DNA of 64,000 nt, taken from assembly GCA_965200265.1 (NCBI GenBank), contig OZ241357.1, positions 992,001 through 1,056,000 on the forward strand, in the 5' to 3' direction. Below the pieces are notes generated by a model. It saw only the letters and a list, made by a program, of their open reading frames with translations. It was not told the origin of the DNA and did not search any database. The position numbers were made by a program, and so were the translations under genes. Shown one piece after another: positions 23,985 to 34,700 of the stretch (position 1 is its first letter; the number at the start of each line of letters is the position of its first letter). The DNA is from UBA2966 sp965200265. Lineage in GTDB: Bacteria > Pseudomonadota > Alphaproteobacteria > UBA2966.

Positions 23985-24494
23985 TCAGCTTCGCGCGGCT
24001 TCCCTGGCGGCGTCGCCTTCCCGCCCGGCCGTCGCCGCCTTCGGGGAGTCGCCGGCGTCCGGTTTCGGCGCCCGGGTCGCCGTGACCTGGACCCGCGGGA
24101 GATCGTCGCTCGTCGAGTCCTTCTTCGCGCGCATCAGCTGGCCTTCGACGTGCGCCCCCGGCTCGATCGACAGGACCTCGTGCCAGATGTCGCCGATCAC
24201 CTTCGCCGTCTTGCCGAGCCTGACCCTGCCGGCGCGGATCTTTCCGGAAACGTCGCCGTGAATCTCGACCTCCCCGGCGACGACCTCGCCGCAGATCGAC
24301 GCCTTGTCGCCGACGGTAAGCGATTGCGACGCCACGTTGCCCTCGACGCTTCCGTCGATCTGTATCTCGCCGTCCGTTTCGAGGTCGCCGACGATACGCA
24401 GGTTGCCGCTGACGATCGACGGCGGGCTCTTGGCGTCCTTCGAGGAGCCGGACGAGGGCGCCGCGGGCTTGCTCTGTTCAGTTTTTGAAAACAT
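23985..24494 (-). CDS. Bactofilin
   Basis: This 169-residue cytoskeletal protein has the DUF583/bactofilin beta-helix: IVSGNLRIVGDLETDGEIQIDGSVEGNV, VGDKASICGEVVAGEVEIHGDVSGKIRAGRVRLGKTAKVIGDIWHEVLSIEPGAHVEGQ, with short disordered ends. It polymerises at the membrane and often localises cell-wall enzymes. It is co-transcribed with an M23 peptidase whose gene end overlaps its start by 17 bases, a common pairing. Confidence 0.9.
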   Translation of the reverse strand: MFSKTEQSKPAAPSSGSSKDAKSPPSIVSGNLRIVGDLETDGEIQIDGSVEGNVASQSLTVGDKASICGEVVAGEVEIHGDVSGKIRAGRVRLGKTAKVIGDIWHEVLSIEPGAHVEGQLMRAKKDSTSDDLPRVQVTATRAPKPDAGDSPKAATAGREGDAAREAARS

Positions 24495-25812
24495 GTCTTC
24501 CTGCCTCCAGGAATTTTGCCGGGTCTTGGGGCTGTCCCTTGAACAGCACTTCGTAGTGGACGTGCGAACCGGTGCTGCGTCCCGTCGTGCCCATCCTGCC
24601 GATCGGCTGACGGAACTCAACCTCTTCGCCCCTTTTTACAAGATTTTGATGAAGATGTGCATACCGGGTGCTGATCCCGCGGCCGTGGTCTATCTCCACG
24701 ATCCGGCCGTAGGGTCCTTTCCGGCCGGCATACGTCACGACCCCCGCGGCCGTCGCGCGGACGACGCTCTTGAACGGCCCGCTGAGGTCCAGCCCGGAGT
24801 GCATCGCCCAGCGCCCGGTGATCGGGTCGCGGCGTTTGCCGAAGCCGCTGGCGAGGCGGTAATGGTCCACCGGCGGGGTCAGGGGCAGCGTCCGCAGAAT
24901 CCGCCGCAGTCCTTCCCGGAGCACCAGGTGCGACTCGAGCTCCAGGACGCTGTTTTCGAATTCGTCCCCCATGTCGGCGAATTCGTTCGCCGACCCGGCG
25001 GGATCGAGGATGGCGAGCGGGCCGCCCCGACCGGGTTCGCCGACATCGGTCGGGTGCAGCAGCTCGCCGGCGTCGAGACCCGTGAGCTCGATCACCGACG
25101 TCATCTCCCGGACGCCGGCGAGGGTCCGGTCCCGGAGTCGATCGACGAGAACCTGCTGGGAGGACTTCAGTGCGCTCAGGCGCCGCTCCAGTTCGCCCGC
25201 GTGCTTCTCGGCGGAGTCGTACCGACGACGCGCGCGGTCCCGGTCCCCGATGGCGCGACTCAACGACCGGCGCGTCTCTCCGAGCGCCTCGGACAGGCTG
25301 GAGTTGCGGGCCGACGTCGCGTCCAGGTCGGTTTTCAGCCGCTCCACCCGCGCCTCGAGCGCCCGCTTGGCGGCGAGGGCCCGGTTTCGTTCGCCGACGG
25401 CCGTGTCGCGTTCGTCGGTCAGCGCGCTCAGCCGTTTTTCCAGCGTCTGCTTGCGAAGCAGGAGGTCCAGGAGCCGCTCGTGCCTGGCTTCGATGTCGCC
25501 GGTCAGCGAAACGAAGTGGCTCCGGGTGTCCGAGAGCTCGCGGGAGAGTTGCCCGTGGGCCGACTCCAGGTCGGCGATCCGGCGGTTCTTGGATTCGATG
25601 ACCCGATCCTGGAACAGGAGATGGACGGAGGCGAACGTCACCCAGCCGAACGACGCGACGAGGATCAGCGCCAGAACGGCCTGCGCCGACTTGCCGAGTG
25701 CAACGAACCGGACGCGCCCCCCGTGGCGGTAATAGAGCTGCCGCTCCGGAAACACCCGGTCGAGCAGTCCGGCCGGAACGTCGCGCCAGGCCCGGTGGTG
25801 ACGGTTTCTCAT
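24478..25812 (-). CDS. M23 family peptidoglycan endopeptidase with coiled coil
   Basis: A 444-residue protein with one N-terminal membrane helix (AVLALILVASFGWVTFASVHLLF), a long coiled coil (about residues 70-230), and a C-terminal LytM/M23 domain. Zinc-site residues are visible in MHSGLDLSG (HxxxD) and HVHYEV (HxH), with the pocket AHLHQ. All metal ligands are present, so it is probably an active murein hydrolase. It likely acts with the bactofilin encoded by the overlapping next gene. Confidence 0.9.
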   Translation of the reverse strand: MRNRHHRAWRDVPAGLLDRVFPERQLYYRHGGRVRFVALGKSAQAVLALILVASFGWVTFASVHLLFQDRVIESKNRRIADLESAHGQLSRELSDTRSHFVSLTGDIEARHERLLDLLLRKQTLEKRLSALTDERDTAVGERNRALAAKRALEARVERLKTDLDATSARNSSLSEALGETRRSLSRAIGDRDRARRRYDSAEKHAGELERRLSALKSSQQVLVDRLRDRTLAGVREMTSVIELTGLDAGELLHPTDVGEPGRGGPLAILDPAGSANEFADMGDEFENSVLELESHLVLREGLRRILRTLPLTPPVDHYRLASGFGKRRDPITGRWAMHSGLDLSGPFKSVVRATAAGVVTYAGRKGPYGRIVEIDHGRGISTRYAHLHQNLVKRGEEVEFRQPIGRMGTTGRSTGSHVHYEVLFKGQPQDPAKFLEAGRHVFKN

Positions 25813-25837
25813 CGCCGGGCTTCGGACCCCGCTCGCC

Positions 25838-26353
25838 TCATCCCTCTCGGGCCACGGCGCGCGCCGCGTCCAGCACGTCCTCGACGTGACCCGGGACCTT
25901 CACCTTCCGCCACACGCGCGTCACGCGGCCGCCCCGATCGATCAGGAACGTCGCCCGTTCGATGCCCATGTAGGTCCGTCCGTACATGCTTTTCTCGACC
26001 CAGACGCCGTAATCGGAACACAGGCCGCCGTCCTCGTCGGATATCAGCGTCACGCCCAAGCCGTGCTTGTCCTTGAACTTCCGGTGCTTGGCGACGCTGT
26101 CCCTGGACGCCCCGAGAACGACGGTATCGAGCTTCTCGAAGGCGCCCAGGGCCTCCGTGAAGCCGATCGCCTCCTTCGTGCATCCCGACGTGTCGTCCTT
26201 CGGGTAGAAGTAGAGGACGACGCTCCTCCCGCGAAAGTCCTTCAGGGCGACCGGCGCGCCCCGGTCGTCGGGCAGCGAGAAATCCGGCGCCCGATCGCCC
26301 GCTCGTGGTCCGGCGCCTTCCGGTCGGGTCACCCTGTCGAACTCCCGATGCAC
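25838..26353 (-). CDS. bcp: Thioredoxin-dependent peroxiredoxin (Bcp type)
   Basis: This 171-residue peroxidase has GDRAPDFSLPDDRG, the strand VVLYFYPKDDTSGCTKEAIGF with the peroxidatic cysteine (TSGCTKE; the second Bcp cysteine five residues later is replaced, so it is a 1-Cys type or uses another resolving thiol), and LISDEDGGLCSDYGVW. It reduces peroxides in the cytosol. In related bacteria bcp sits next to glnE; here a 2.2-kb insertion separates them. Confidence 0.9.
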   Translation of the reverse strand: MHREFDRVTRPEGAGPRAGDRAPDFSLPDDRGAPVALKDFRGRSVVLYFYPKDDTSGCTKEAIGFTEALGAFEKLDTVVLGASRDSVAKHRKFKDKHGLGVTLISDEDGGLCSDYGVWVEKSMYGRTYMGIERATFLIDRGGRVTRVWRKVKVPGHVEDVLDAARAVAREG

Positions 26354-26677
26354 ATGAAAGAACTTCCCTTCAGGTCGCGGTCGCGTGGCGGCCGCCCGCG
26401 ACCCCAGGACCCGGCGATTGTGCCCGTTCCCGAGAGCGACGGCAAGCGCGCCCCGGCGATTTCATCGAATTCCGCCGCGGCGATGATGCGCTGCATTTCC
26501 GGTCTGTGGGCCGGACGCGTCGTATCCGTCATGCCGGCTGGCCGCGCCATGCTTCGGTGTGGCGTGGGACGGTTCTTTTCTCCAGTATTGCGGGGCGCAC
26601 CCTCCAGACGAACAGGGTTGCCGTGAAATCGGCACGAACCTGGATCTTGATCCGGGGCAAAGGGTTCGGACTCATCC
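26354..26677. other. Gene-free stretch in front of the AlbA-domain gene
   Basis: Nothing coding is supported. It contains the left 33-bp direct repeat (26445-26477), with 200 bp of less GC-rich unique sequence between that repeat and the GTG start of the next gene. No clear promoter boxes or Shine-Dalgarno sequence were found. Confidence 0.5.
26445..26477. repeat. Left 33-bp direct repeat flanking an inserted gene
   Basis: AGCGCG(C)CCCGGCGATTTC followed by ATCGAATTCCG(C)CG. The same 33 bases, with two C/T differences, lie at 28650-28682. The pair brackets exactly one gene (26678-28651). Confidence 0.88.
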
Positions 26678-28651
26678 GTGAACGCGATTCTGCCAATCAA
26701 CCTCGACGACCTCCTCCACTGCCGCGGCGTGGAGTCGGAACGGGTGGAGTTCAAGGCATCGTGGGACCCGCACACGACGGGGCCCCAGGTGCTCAAGACG
26801 ATCTGTGCGTTCGCCAATGACCATCACAACCTGAACGGCGGCTACGTCGTCATCGGCGTCGAGGAGCGGGGCGGAAGGGCGGTCCTGCCTCCTGCCGGTC
26901 TGTCCGCCGAGGAGATCGAGGCCGCGCAGAAGTGGGTCCGCGGCAACTGCAACCGGCTCGATCCTCCCTATCACCCCATTCCGTCACCCGAGACCGTGGG
27001 AGATCGACTTGTCTTGGTGGTGTGGGCCCCGGCGAGCGACACGAGGCCCCATCGCGCACCCGGGATCGGTGGTGAATCAGGGCGATACTGGGTTCGTCTC
27101 GGCTCCGAGACCGTCGACGCCGAACGGCGCGGCGACCTGCTTCGCAGCCTCATCCAGCAGACGGCGCGCGTGCCCTGGGACGATCGCCGGGCGCCGGATG
27201 CCCGAGTCGAGGATCTGCGCGAAGCAAAGGTTCGCGAATACCTGCGCGATGTACGCAGCGGGCTCCTCGACGAACCGAACGCGGAGAACGTCTATCGGCG
27301 TATGCGAATCACGACGAAGGTCAACGATCACGAGGTCCCCCGGAACGCGGGCCTGCTGTTCTTTTCGAAGGATCCCGCGGAGTGGTTCCGGGGGGCGAAG
27401 ATCGAGGTCGTGCAGTTCGCCGCGGACCGGGCCGGGGACGTACAGGAGGAACGGGTCTTCGGTGGCACTCTCGTGGATCAGCTTCGCGACTGCCTGAATT
27501 ATCTTGAAAACTTTTCGGCGTTTCATCTACAAAAGCAGCGACATCGGAGCCGGATCCGCGGCTGGGTCAGCTATCCGTTGCCGGCGCTGCGCGAAACCCT
27601 CGTCAACGCGGTCTATCACCGCGACTACGACGTCGACCAGCCCGAACCCACCAAGGTCTATCTCTATCCGGATCGCATCGACGTCATCAGCTATCCCGGA
27701 CCGGTTGCGGGGATCGAAGCCCGGCACCTGCTTCCCGACGCGGAAGTTCGGCCCGCGCCCGCCCGCAATCGCCGCATCGGAGAGTTCCTGAAGGAACTGG
27801 GGCTTGCGGAGGGACGGCTCACCGGGCTGCGGAAGGTGTTCCAGGCGATGGAAACCAACGGCTCTCCGTCGCCCCGTTTCGATTTCGACGAACGGCGGAC
27901 CTACTTCCAGGCCACGTTGCCGGCCCATCCGGAGTATGGCGCGCTGTCGGCATTGCGGGATGCGGCCCATCTGCGGGCATTGGGGGAGCACCGGGAAGCT
28001 CTCCGTCGCATCGAAGCCGCGTGGACGTCCAACCAGGGTTCGGCGGTCCTTGCGTCCGAGATGGTGCGGGCGTATGCGGAAAGCGACGAGTTCGAGCGCG
28101 CCGAGGAAGTCCTGAAAACCTTTGAGGCGCAAGGGCCGGAGAGCGCGGTTTCCTACGTCACGAACACGATGATCGAGGTGCTCGCGGAGGCGGGCGACGA
28201 GAGCGGGGCACGGCGGTTGCTCGGCAAGAGCCGTCCCGTACTGTTCGGCCGGGATGCCATAGACGCGGCCATCCTGGCCCGGCGCGTCGAGGACTCCCGC
28301 GCCGCGCACCGGTACTTCGAGCGTGCCGGCGATGCGGTATATGCCGATCCTCGGGCGCTGCTCGAGTTCGCGCAGACCAAGCTCCGGCTGGCGGGCGAGG
28401 CCCACCGGCAACGGCAGCGAGATCTGAACCGGCGGTTTCTCATGGAGGCTCGAGTGCTGCTGGAGCGCGCTGTCCAACTCGACGCATCGCCGGCGCGCCA
28501 TGCCTGGGCGTGGCGCGAACTGGCGCGCACGCTCAACTGGCTACGGGCTCCGGTCGGAGAGGTCGAAGAAGCCTATCGCAAGGCGATCGAGCTGTTGCCG
28601 GATGAACAGAGGTTTCGCGGAGAGATGGAGGGGGTTCTGGCAGCCCGGTAG
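26678..28651 (+). CDS. AlbA_2/HATPase protein with C-terminal TPR region, in a repeat-flanked insertion
   Basis: A 657-residue protein. Residues about 15-150 form an AlbA_2 (Schlafen-like) domain: ERVEFKASWDP, NGGYVVIGVEERGG, and YWVRLGSETVDAERR. Residues about 270-400 resemble the ATPase/RecG-C-like module (PALRETLVNAVYHRDYD, KVYLYPDRIDVISYPGPV, RRIGEFLKELGLAEGRLTGL). After about 410 there are TPR-like helices (LRALGEHREALRRIEAAW, YAESDEFERAEEVLKTFEA). AlbA/ATPase proteins occur in transcription control and defence islands. The GTG start at 26678 lacks a clear ribosome site. Its stop lies within the right direct repeat. Likely acquired by transfer. Confidence 0.75.
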   Translation: MNAILPINLDDLLHCRGVESERVEFKASWDPHTTGPQVLKTICAFANDHHNLNGGYVVIGVEERGGRAVLPPAGLSAEEIEAAQKWVRGNCNRLDPPYHPIPSPETVGDRLVLVVWAPASDTRPHRAPGIGGESGRYWVRLGSETVDAERRGDLLRSLIQQTARVPWDDRRAPDARVEDLREAKVREYLRDVRSGLLDEPNAENVYRRMRITTKVNDHEVPRNAGLLFFSKDPAEWFRGAKIEVVQFAADRAGDVQEERVFGGTLVDQLRDCLNYLENFSAFHLQKQRHRSRIRGWVSYPLPALRETLVNAVYHRDYDVDQPEPTKVYLYPDRIDVISYPGPVAGIEARHLLPDAEVRPAPARNRRIGEFLKELGLAEGRLTGLRKVFQAMETNGSPSPRFDFDERRTYFQATLPAHPEYGALSALRDAAHLRALGEHREALRRIEAAWTSNQGSAVLASEMVRAYAESDEFERAEEVLKTFEAQGPESAVSYVTNTMIEVLAEAGDESGARRLLGKSRPVLFGRDAIDAAILARRVEDSRAAHRYFERAGDAVYADPRALLEFAQTKLRLAGEAHRQRQRDLNRRFLMEARVLLERAVQLDASPARHAWAWRELARTLNWLRAPVGEVEEAYRKAIELLPDEQRFRGEMEGVLAAR

Positions 28652-28682
28652 CGCGTCCCGGCGATTTCATCGAATTCCGTCG
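28650..28682. repeat. Right 33-bp direct repeat flanking an inserted gene
   Basis: Second copy of the repeat at 26445-26477. It begins on the last two bases of the AlbA-domain gene's stop codon and ends 23 bp before the 3' end of glnE. Confidence 0.88.
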
Positions 28683-28704
28683 GGCGATGCGCGGGAGTCC
28701 GGGG

Positions 28705-31686
28705 TCAATCGGCCGCGCCGCCGGGCTCCGCCGCATTTTCGGCGCGGGCCGGGTCGACGATGAACTCCCGCAGCCGCCGGTGAACCCGGCGTTCGGTGTC
28801 GAGGATCGCCGATTTCAGGGCCTCGAAGCTCTCCCGGCCCGTCGCCCGCGCCAGCGCCCGGCGGAGGCCTTCCGGCGCCTGTTCCTCCACGAAATCGACC
28901 TGGAGGGTCTGCCGGAGAAATCCCTGGACGTTCCTGAACAGCCGCAGGGCCTCGGTCAACTCGTCTGCGAGGCCACCGTCGATGACCCGCGCCCGGCGCA
29001 GCGCGCGGACCGCGTCCGACGCGCCTCCGGCGGCGACCTCGGCATGGTCGGCGGCGTGGCGAAGGATCAGGTACTGGCACAGGAACTCGAGCTCGAACAG
29101 GCCTCCGTGCGCGTGCTTGATCCGCCACGGGTCTTCGGTGCCGTGCTCGCGTTCGGTGCGCTCGTACATCTCCGCCACGTCCCGGAGGAGTTTCGCGGGG
29201 TCCCGGCGCAGGCGCACGACGGCGTCGATGATGCCCTCGATTCGATCCCGCAGGGCGGGAGGCGCCAGCACGACGCGCGCCCGGGTCAGGGCCATGTGCT
29301 CCCACGCCCAGGCCCGGTCCTTCTGATACTCCTCGAACCCGTCCACGTGGACCGCGATCGGTCCGCTGGCGCCGAACGGCCGGAGGCGCATGTCGACTTC
29401 GTACAGCCGGCCCTCCGCCGTCGGCGCGGCGATGGCGTTGATGACGCGCTTGCCGAGCCGGGAGTAGTACTCGCCCACGGTCAGCGGACGCCCGCCGCCG
29501 GCGGACTTCCCGGCGCCGGGACAGTCGTAGACGAAGGCGAGGTCGAGATCGGACTCCGGCGTGAGCTCCCGCGCGCCGTACTTGCCGAGGGCGACGATCG
29601 CGAAGGCGCCGTCCTGGACGTCGCCGTGGACCCGCGCAAATTCGGCGTGCGTGGCGGCGTACAGTTCGCGCAGCAGAACGTCGGCGACGTCCGCCAGGCC
29701 CGGTCCCACGTCCGTCGCCGACGCGACGTTCCGCAGGACGTGCACGCCGGCCCGGAACGCCTGGTCGTGACCCCACCGGCGGGAACCGTCGAGCACCTCT
29801 TCGTAATGCCGGCAATCGGCCAGCGTTCGCGACAGCTCGCGGGCGAGCGGGTCGACGCCGGGGATGGGATCGTAGAAGTCGCCGCTCAGAACGTTGTCCA
29901 TGAGGCGGGGATTGCGCGCCAGATGCTCGGCCAGCCGCGGCGCGCTGCCCATGATCTCCGCCATCAGGTCGAGAAGGCCGGGGTTGGCGTGGAACAGCGA
30001 GAATATCTGGACCCCGGTGGGCAGCTTGGACAGGAATTCGTCGAATTTCAGGATGGCGGCGTCGGGATTGGCCGTGCCGGCGAGCGCCCGCAGGAATGCC
30101 GGGGTGAGTTCGGTGAGCAGCTCCCTGGCGCGCGCACTCCGCGTCGCCCGGTGGCCGCCGTGATGCCAGCGGCGGATCAGCGCCGCCGCGGTGGAGGGTT
30201 CGCCGTACCCGAGCCCGGCCAGCGTCGCGACCGTCTCGGGGTCGTCTTCCGTCCCCGTGAAGACGAGGCTTCCGGCGTCTCCCAGGGCCGGCGCGTGCTC
30301 GAAGAGCCGCGCGAAGTGCCGCTCGACCGTTCGCAGCGTGTCCAGCGTCTCGGCGACGAACGCCGCCGTGTCCGGGAAGCCCATGAAGGCGGCGACGTGC
30401 GCCAGGCCTTCCCCGGTTTCCGGCACGGTATGCGTCTGTTCGTCGGCGATCATCTGCAGACGGTGCTCGAGCCGGCGCAGGTAGGCATAGGCGCGCGCCA
30501 TGTCGTCGGCGACGCCGCGCTCGATGCGGCCGCCGGCCGCGAGGGCCTTCAGGGCGCCGCGGGTATCCGGGACCCGCAGCGCCGGGTCGCGCCCTCCGGC
30601 GATCAGCTGCTGGGTCTGGGCGAAGAACTCGATCTCCCGGATGCCGCCCCTTCCCACCTTGATGTTGTGGCCGGGAACGGTGACGGATCCGTGTCCGCGA
30701 TGCGCGTGAATCTGCCTCTTGATCGAGTGGACGTCCTGGATGGCGGCGAAATCCAGGTATTTCCGCCAGATGAAGGGAGAGATGCGGCTCAGGAAGGCGC
30801 GCCCGGCCGCGACGTCGCCGGCGACGGGACGGGCCTTGATCAGCGCCGCCCGCTCCCAGTTCTGCCCGACGCTCTCGTAGTAGCTCTCCGCCGCCGCCGT
30901 GGACATCGCCAGCGGCGAGCTGCCGGTGTCGGGGCGCAGTCTCAGGTCGGTCCGGAACACGTAGCCCGCGCTCGTCCGGGACTGAAGCAGGTGTATCAGT
31001 TCCCGGGTCAGGCGCACGAAAAGGTCGCGCGCCGACCTGTCGCCCGTGTAGCGGACCCGTTCCTCGTCGAACAGCGCGATCAGGTCCACGTCGCTGGAAT
31101 AGTTGAGTTCGCGGGCGCCGAGCTTGCCCATGCCGATGATGGTGAAGCCGCTCTCTTCCGAGGGGTGTTCCGCGTCGCGAAGATCCAGGTCGCCGGCGGC
31201 GGCCGCCGCCGCCAGAAGGTGGTCCACCGCCGCCCCGGCGGCGGCGGCGGCGAAGTCGCCGAGGGCGCCGGTGACGTCGTCGAGGGACCAGGCGCCGGCG
31301 ACGTCCGCGGCCGCGACCAGAAGCGCCATCTTCTCGCGGGCGTCCCGCAAGGCCGTCATCAGCGCATCCCGCCCGGCGCCGCGGACCGCGCGCACCGAAT
31401 CGAGGGTCCGGTCGCGGAGTCGATCCGGCCCCGTTTCGAAGAGGTCGCGGGCGAAGGGGACGTTCCGCAACAGGCACGCGGAGAGAAACGGGCTGTTGCC
31501 GAATATCGCGGCCAGGAAGTCGCGGCCCGCCGGGTGCGCCGAGAGGTGCTGGGCGAAATCGTCGAGCGCCGGGTCGCCGGACGCGGCCGCCCGCTCACGC
31601 CATTCCTCGAGGCCGTGCTCGAGGCGTTCGCGCGAGTACGGCCGGGGAAGGGTTTCGATCCGGGACAGAAACGGCAAGCCCGTCAT
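28705..31686 (-). CDS. glnE: Bifunctional glutamine synthetase adenylyltransferase/adenylyl-removing enzyme
   Basis: This 993-residue enzyme adds or removes AMP on a tyrosine of glutamine synthetase in response to PII. Both nucleotidyltransferase halves are complete: GMGKLGARELNYSSDVDLIALFDE in the N-terminal half and VALGKYGARELTPESDLDLAFVYD in the C-terminal half, each with its Gly-Lys and Asp-x-Asp metal motif. RGGIREIEFFAQTQQL and LFELEFLCQYLIL are further family blocks. I prefer the ATG at 31686 (MTGLPFLSRIE). Its targets GlnA and GlnB are encoded at 47.7-49.5 kb. Confidence 0.96.
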   Translation of the reverse strand: MTGLPFLSRIETLPRPYSRERLEHGLEEWRERAAASGDPALDDFAQHLSAHPAGRDFLAAIFGNSPFLSACLLRNVPFARDLFETGPDRLRDRTLDSVRAVRGAGRDALMTALRDAREKMALLVAAADVAGAWSLDDVTGALGDFAAAAAGAAVDHLLAAAAAAGDLDLRDAEHPSEESGFTIIGMGKLGARELNYSSDVDLIALFDEERVRYTGDRSARDLFVRLTRELIHLLQSRTSAGYVFRTDLRLRPDTGSSPLAMSTAAAESYYESVGQNWERAALIKARPVAGDVAAGRAFLSRISPFIWRKYLDFAAIQDVHSIKRQIHAHRGHGSVTVPGHNIKVGRGGIREIEFFAQTQQLIAGGRDPALRVPDTRGALKALAAGGRIERGVADDMARAYAYLRRLEHRLQMIADEQTHTVPETGEGLAHVAAFMGFPDTAAFVAETLDTLRTVERHFARLFEHAPALGDAGSLVFTGTEDDPETVATLAGLGYGEPSTAAALIRRWHHGGHRATRSARARELLTELTPAFLRALAGTANPDAAILKFDEFLSKLPTGVQIFSLFHANPGLLDLMAEIMGSAPRLAEHLARNPRLMDNVLSGDFYDPIPGVDPLARELSRTLADCRHYEEVLDGSRRWGHDQAFRAGVHVLRNVASATDVGPGLADVADVLLRELYAATHAEFARVHGDVQDGAFAIVALGKYGARELTPESDLDLAFVYDCPGAGKSAGGGRPLTVGEYYSRLGKRVINAIAAPTAEGRLYEVDMRLRPFGASGPIAVHVDGFEEYQKDRAWAWEHMALTRARVVLAPPALRDRIEGIIDAVVRLRRDPAKLLRDVAEMYERTEREHGTEDPWRIKHAHGGLFELEFLCQYLILRHAADHAEVAAGGASDAVRALRRARVIDGGLADELTEALRLFRNVQGFLRQTLQVDFVEEQAPEGLRRALARATGRESFEALKSAILDTERRVHRRLREFIVDPARAENAAEPGGAAD

Positions 31687-31724
31687 TCCTTTGCATCGAG
31701 GTATGGGGCACACTGCGGAACGGG

Positions 31725-34700
31725 GTGACGGCGGTCAAGGCGCGCGCGGACCGCCGGTTCCCCGGTTCGCACTTCGGGATACGGCGCGGGGAGGCCGTGA
31801 TCGCCTCGATCGGCAAGGTGACGCTCTGGCTGCTCGCGGCGGCTACCGCGGGATCCGCGGTCCTGTTCGTCGTCGCCGGCTGGCTGCTCTGGTCGGGGCC
31901 GGTTTCGTTGCGGCCTCTCGTTCCCTACGTGCGCGACGCCCTGAACGGCGGCGTCCAGGGGATCCGGGTCGACCTCGACGATACCGTCCTCGCCTGGGCG
32001 GGCTGGGAGCGGGCGGTCGACGTGCGCGTCCTCGGCGCGCGACTCCTCGATACGGAGAATCGGGTCATCGCCGGCGTCCCGGAAATCTCGCTCGGCGTGA
32101 GCGGCGTGGCGTTGCTCGGCGGTCGCCTGGCGTTCACCCGGATCGAGCTGCTCCGCCCCCGGATCACGCTTTTCCGGGACGAGCAGGGCGCCTTCGGGAT
32201 CGGGACGGACGACGACGCGGGCGAGGACGCGGGGATCGTGATCGCGTCTCTCGTCGACCGCTTGCGGGCGCGGCGCGAGGCGGGCGCGTCGACGGAACTG
32301 CTGTCCCGGGTCGGCGTGCGGGACGCGCGGGTCATCCTGGTCGATCGCGTGCTGAACCGGACCTTGCGATCGACCGGGGTCGGCGTCTCCCTGACGCAGG
32401 ACGCCGCGGGCATTTCCGGGCGCGTCTCCGGCCTCCTGGAGCTGGACGGCGTCGCGACGCCGGTGACCGCCCGGCTGTCGCACGTCCGCGACAGCGGCAA
32501 GGTGGCCGTGAACGTGCGCGTGTCCGCCCTGGAGCCGCGCCGGCTCACGGCGTATCACCCGTCGCTCTCCGGGCTCGAGGGCATCGGCACGCCGGTCGAC
32601 GGCGCCGTGGACCTCACCCTGGGCGCCGGGGGGATCGTCGGGGCCGTCGCCTTCGATCTCGTGGCGCACCCGGGACGGGTTCGGCTCCCCCGGTATTTCG
32701 ACGACGATCTGACGCTCCGGCGGCTCGCGGTCAAGGGACGGGTCCTGGAGGGCCTTGCGGGCGTCCGGTTCGACGACCTGTTCCTGGACCTCGGAGACGC
32801 TTCCGCCTCGGCGAGCGTGTCGATCGATTTCGGGGAGCGCCCGGCCGTCGCCCTGGAGGGAAGTTTCGAGAACCTTCCCGTGGACGCCTTGCGGCGTTAC
32901 TGGCCCAACGACTTCCTGAGCAGGTCCAGGGACTGGGTTGCCGCCAGGTTCAGCGGCGGGAAGATCGCGCGCGGCGCCGTGCGTCTGGAAGTCTCGCCGG
33001 AAACGCGGGTCGGGCGCGGCCTGCGGGAGGACGCCCTCGATCTGGCGCTGGATTTCGAGGGGGTTTCGGCGCGATACCTTCCCGGAATGCCGCGGCTCGT
33101 CGACGCGCGCGGCTCCATGCGCATGACGGGAAGCACGATCGCGCTGGCCGTCGACGGCGGACGGGTGGGGGAGGTCGCGATTTCCGAGGGCGACGTGCGG
33201 GTCGAAGGGTTGAGCACCCCGGACAAGACGGTCCATGTCGAGTTCGTCGGGAGCGGCGAGGTGTCCGACGTTCTGACCGTTCTCGCGCACGCTCCGTTCC
33301 GGCTCCTGGAGTCCGACCGGATCCGGCCCGAAACCGTGTCCGGCTCCAGCGCCACGAGGGTTCGGCTCGAACTGCCGTTGAAGCCCGGACTCCAGGGCCA
33401 CGAGGTGAAATACGTCGCGGCGGCGAACCTGCAGGGTCTGGGCGTGTCTCCTCTCGCCGGCGACCGTGCGCTGGCGGACGGCGACATGCTGGTGCGGCTC
33501 GACACGAACGGGATCGATGCGTCGGGGGCGGCGTCGATCGACGGCGTGCCGTTCGAATTCGAGTGGCGGCAGGCCTTTCGGCCGGCGGGTGCGGCGGCCG
33601 GCTCCCTGTCGCTCACGGCGAGTCTGGACGACGGCCATCGGCGGACGCTGGGGCTGCCGTCGCTGCCCCGCGTGGCCGGCGTGACGCCGGTCGACGCCCG
33701 GATCCGCACCGAAGGGCGGAAGATCGTCGGCGTCGACGCGACCGCCGATCTGACGGCCGCGCGGCTCGACGTGCCGGAACTCGTGTGGAGCAAGCCCGCG
33801 GGCGCCGGCGCGACCCTGCGGATGGACGCCGCGCCGCCGGGCGAGGGCGGCGGATGGGCGGCGTCGTTCGAGCTCTCCGGGCCGGGTCTCAAGGCCGTCG
33901 GACGGGGCCGGCTGGATGCCGGCAACGAGATGCGAAGCCTGGACCTGTCGCTGCTCGAAGTGGGGGAGACCAGCGTGTCCGTTTCGGTCAGGCCCCGCGC
34001 GCCCGAGGGTTTCGTCATCGCCGTCGAAGGCCGCCGTCTGGACATGGGTCCTTACGTCGCGGGCCTGTCCGGCGCCGGAAATTCCCGGCCGATTCCGCCC
34101 CTGGTGCTGTCGGTGCGCGTCGGGGAGGTCCTGATCGACGACCGGCGCGGTCTCGCCGACGTGAACGGCAGGGCCGTTCACTCCGGCGCGTCCTGGCGGG
34201 AAATCGAGGCCGAAGGGGTGCTGACCGGCGGGGCGTCCGTGCGGGTGTCCCTCGGCGATGGGGCCGGCGGCTCGCGCCTGGCCGTGAACTCGGACGACGC
34301 GGGCGCGCTCGCCAAGGCTCTGGGGGTCTTCGACGGCGTCGTCGGGGGGCGTCTCGAGTTGACGGCGGCCATCGACGAAACGCTGCCGTCGCGCCCGGTC
34401 TCGGGCAGGATCGGCATCGACGGATTCAAGATCGCGAACATGCCCGTGTTGGCGCGGCTGCTCACGGTCGCCAGTCTGACGGGGATAGCCAACCTTTTCG
34501 ACGGCGAGGGGATTTCGTTCGCCCGTTTCGAGGCGCCCTTCGACCTTCGGGACGGCCGGCTGGAGATCGGAGAGGCGCGCGCCGTCGGCCCGGCGCTCGG
34601 CGTCACCCTGGAGGGAACGCTGGACCGGCCGCACGACCGGATCGCGCTGCGGGGAACCCTGGTTCCCTCCTACACCCTGAACTCGCTGCTCGGGAACGTC

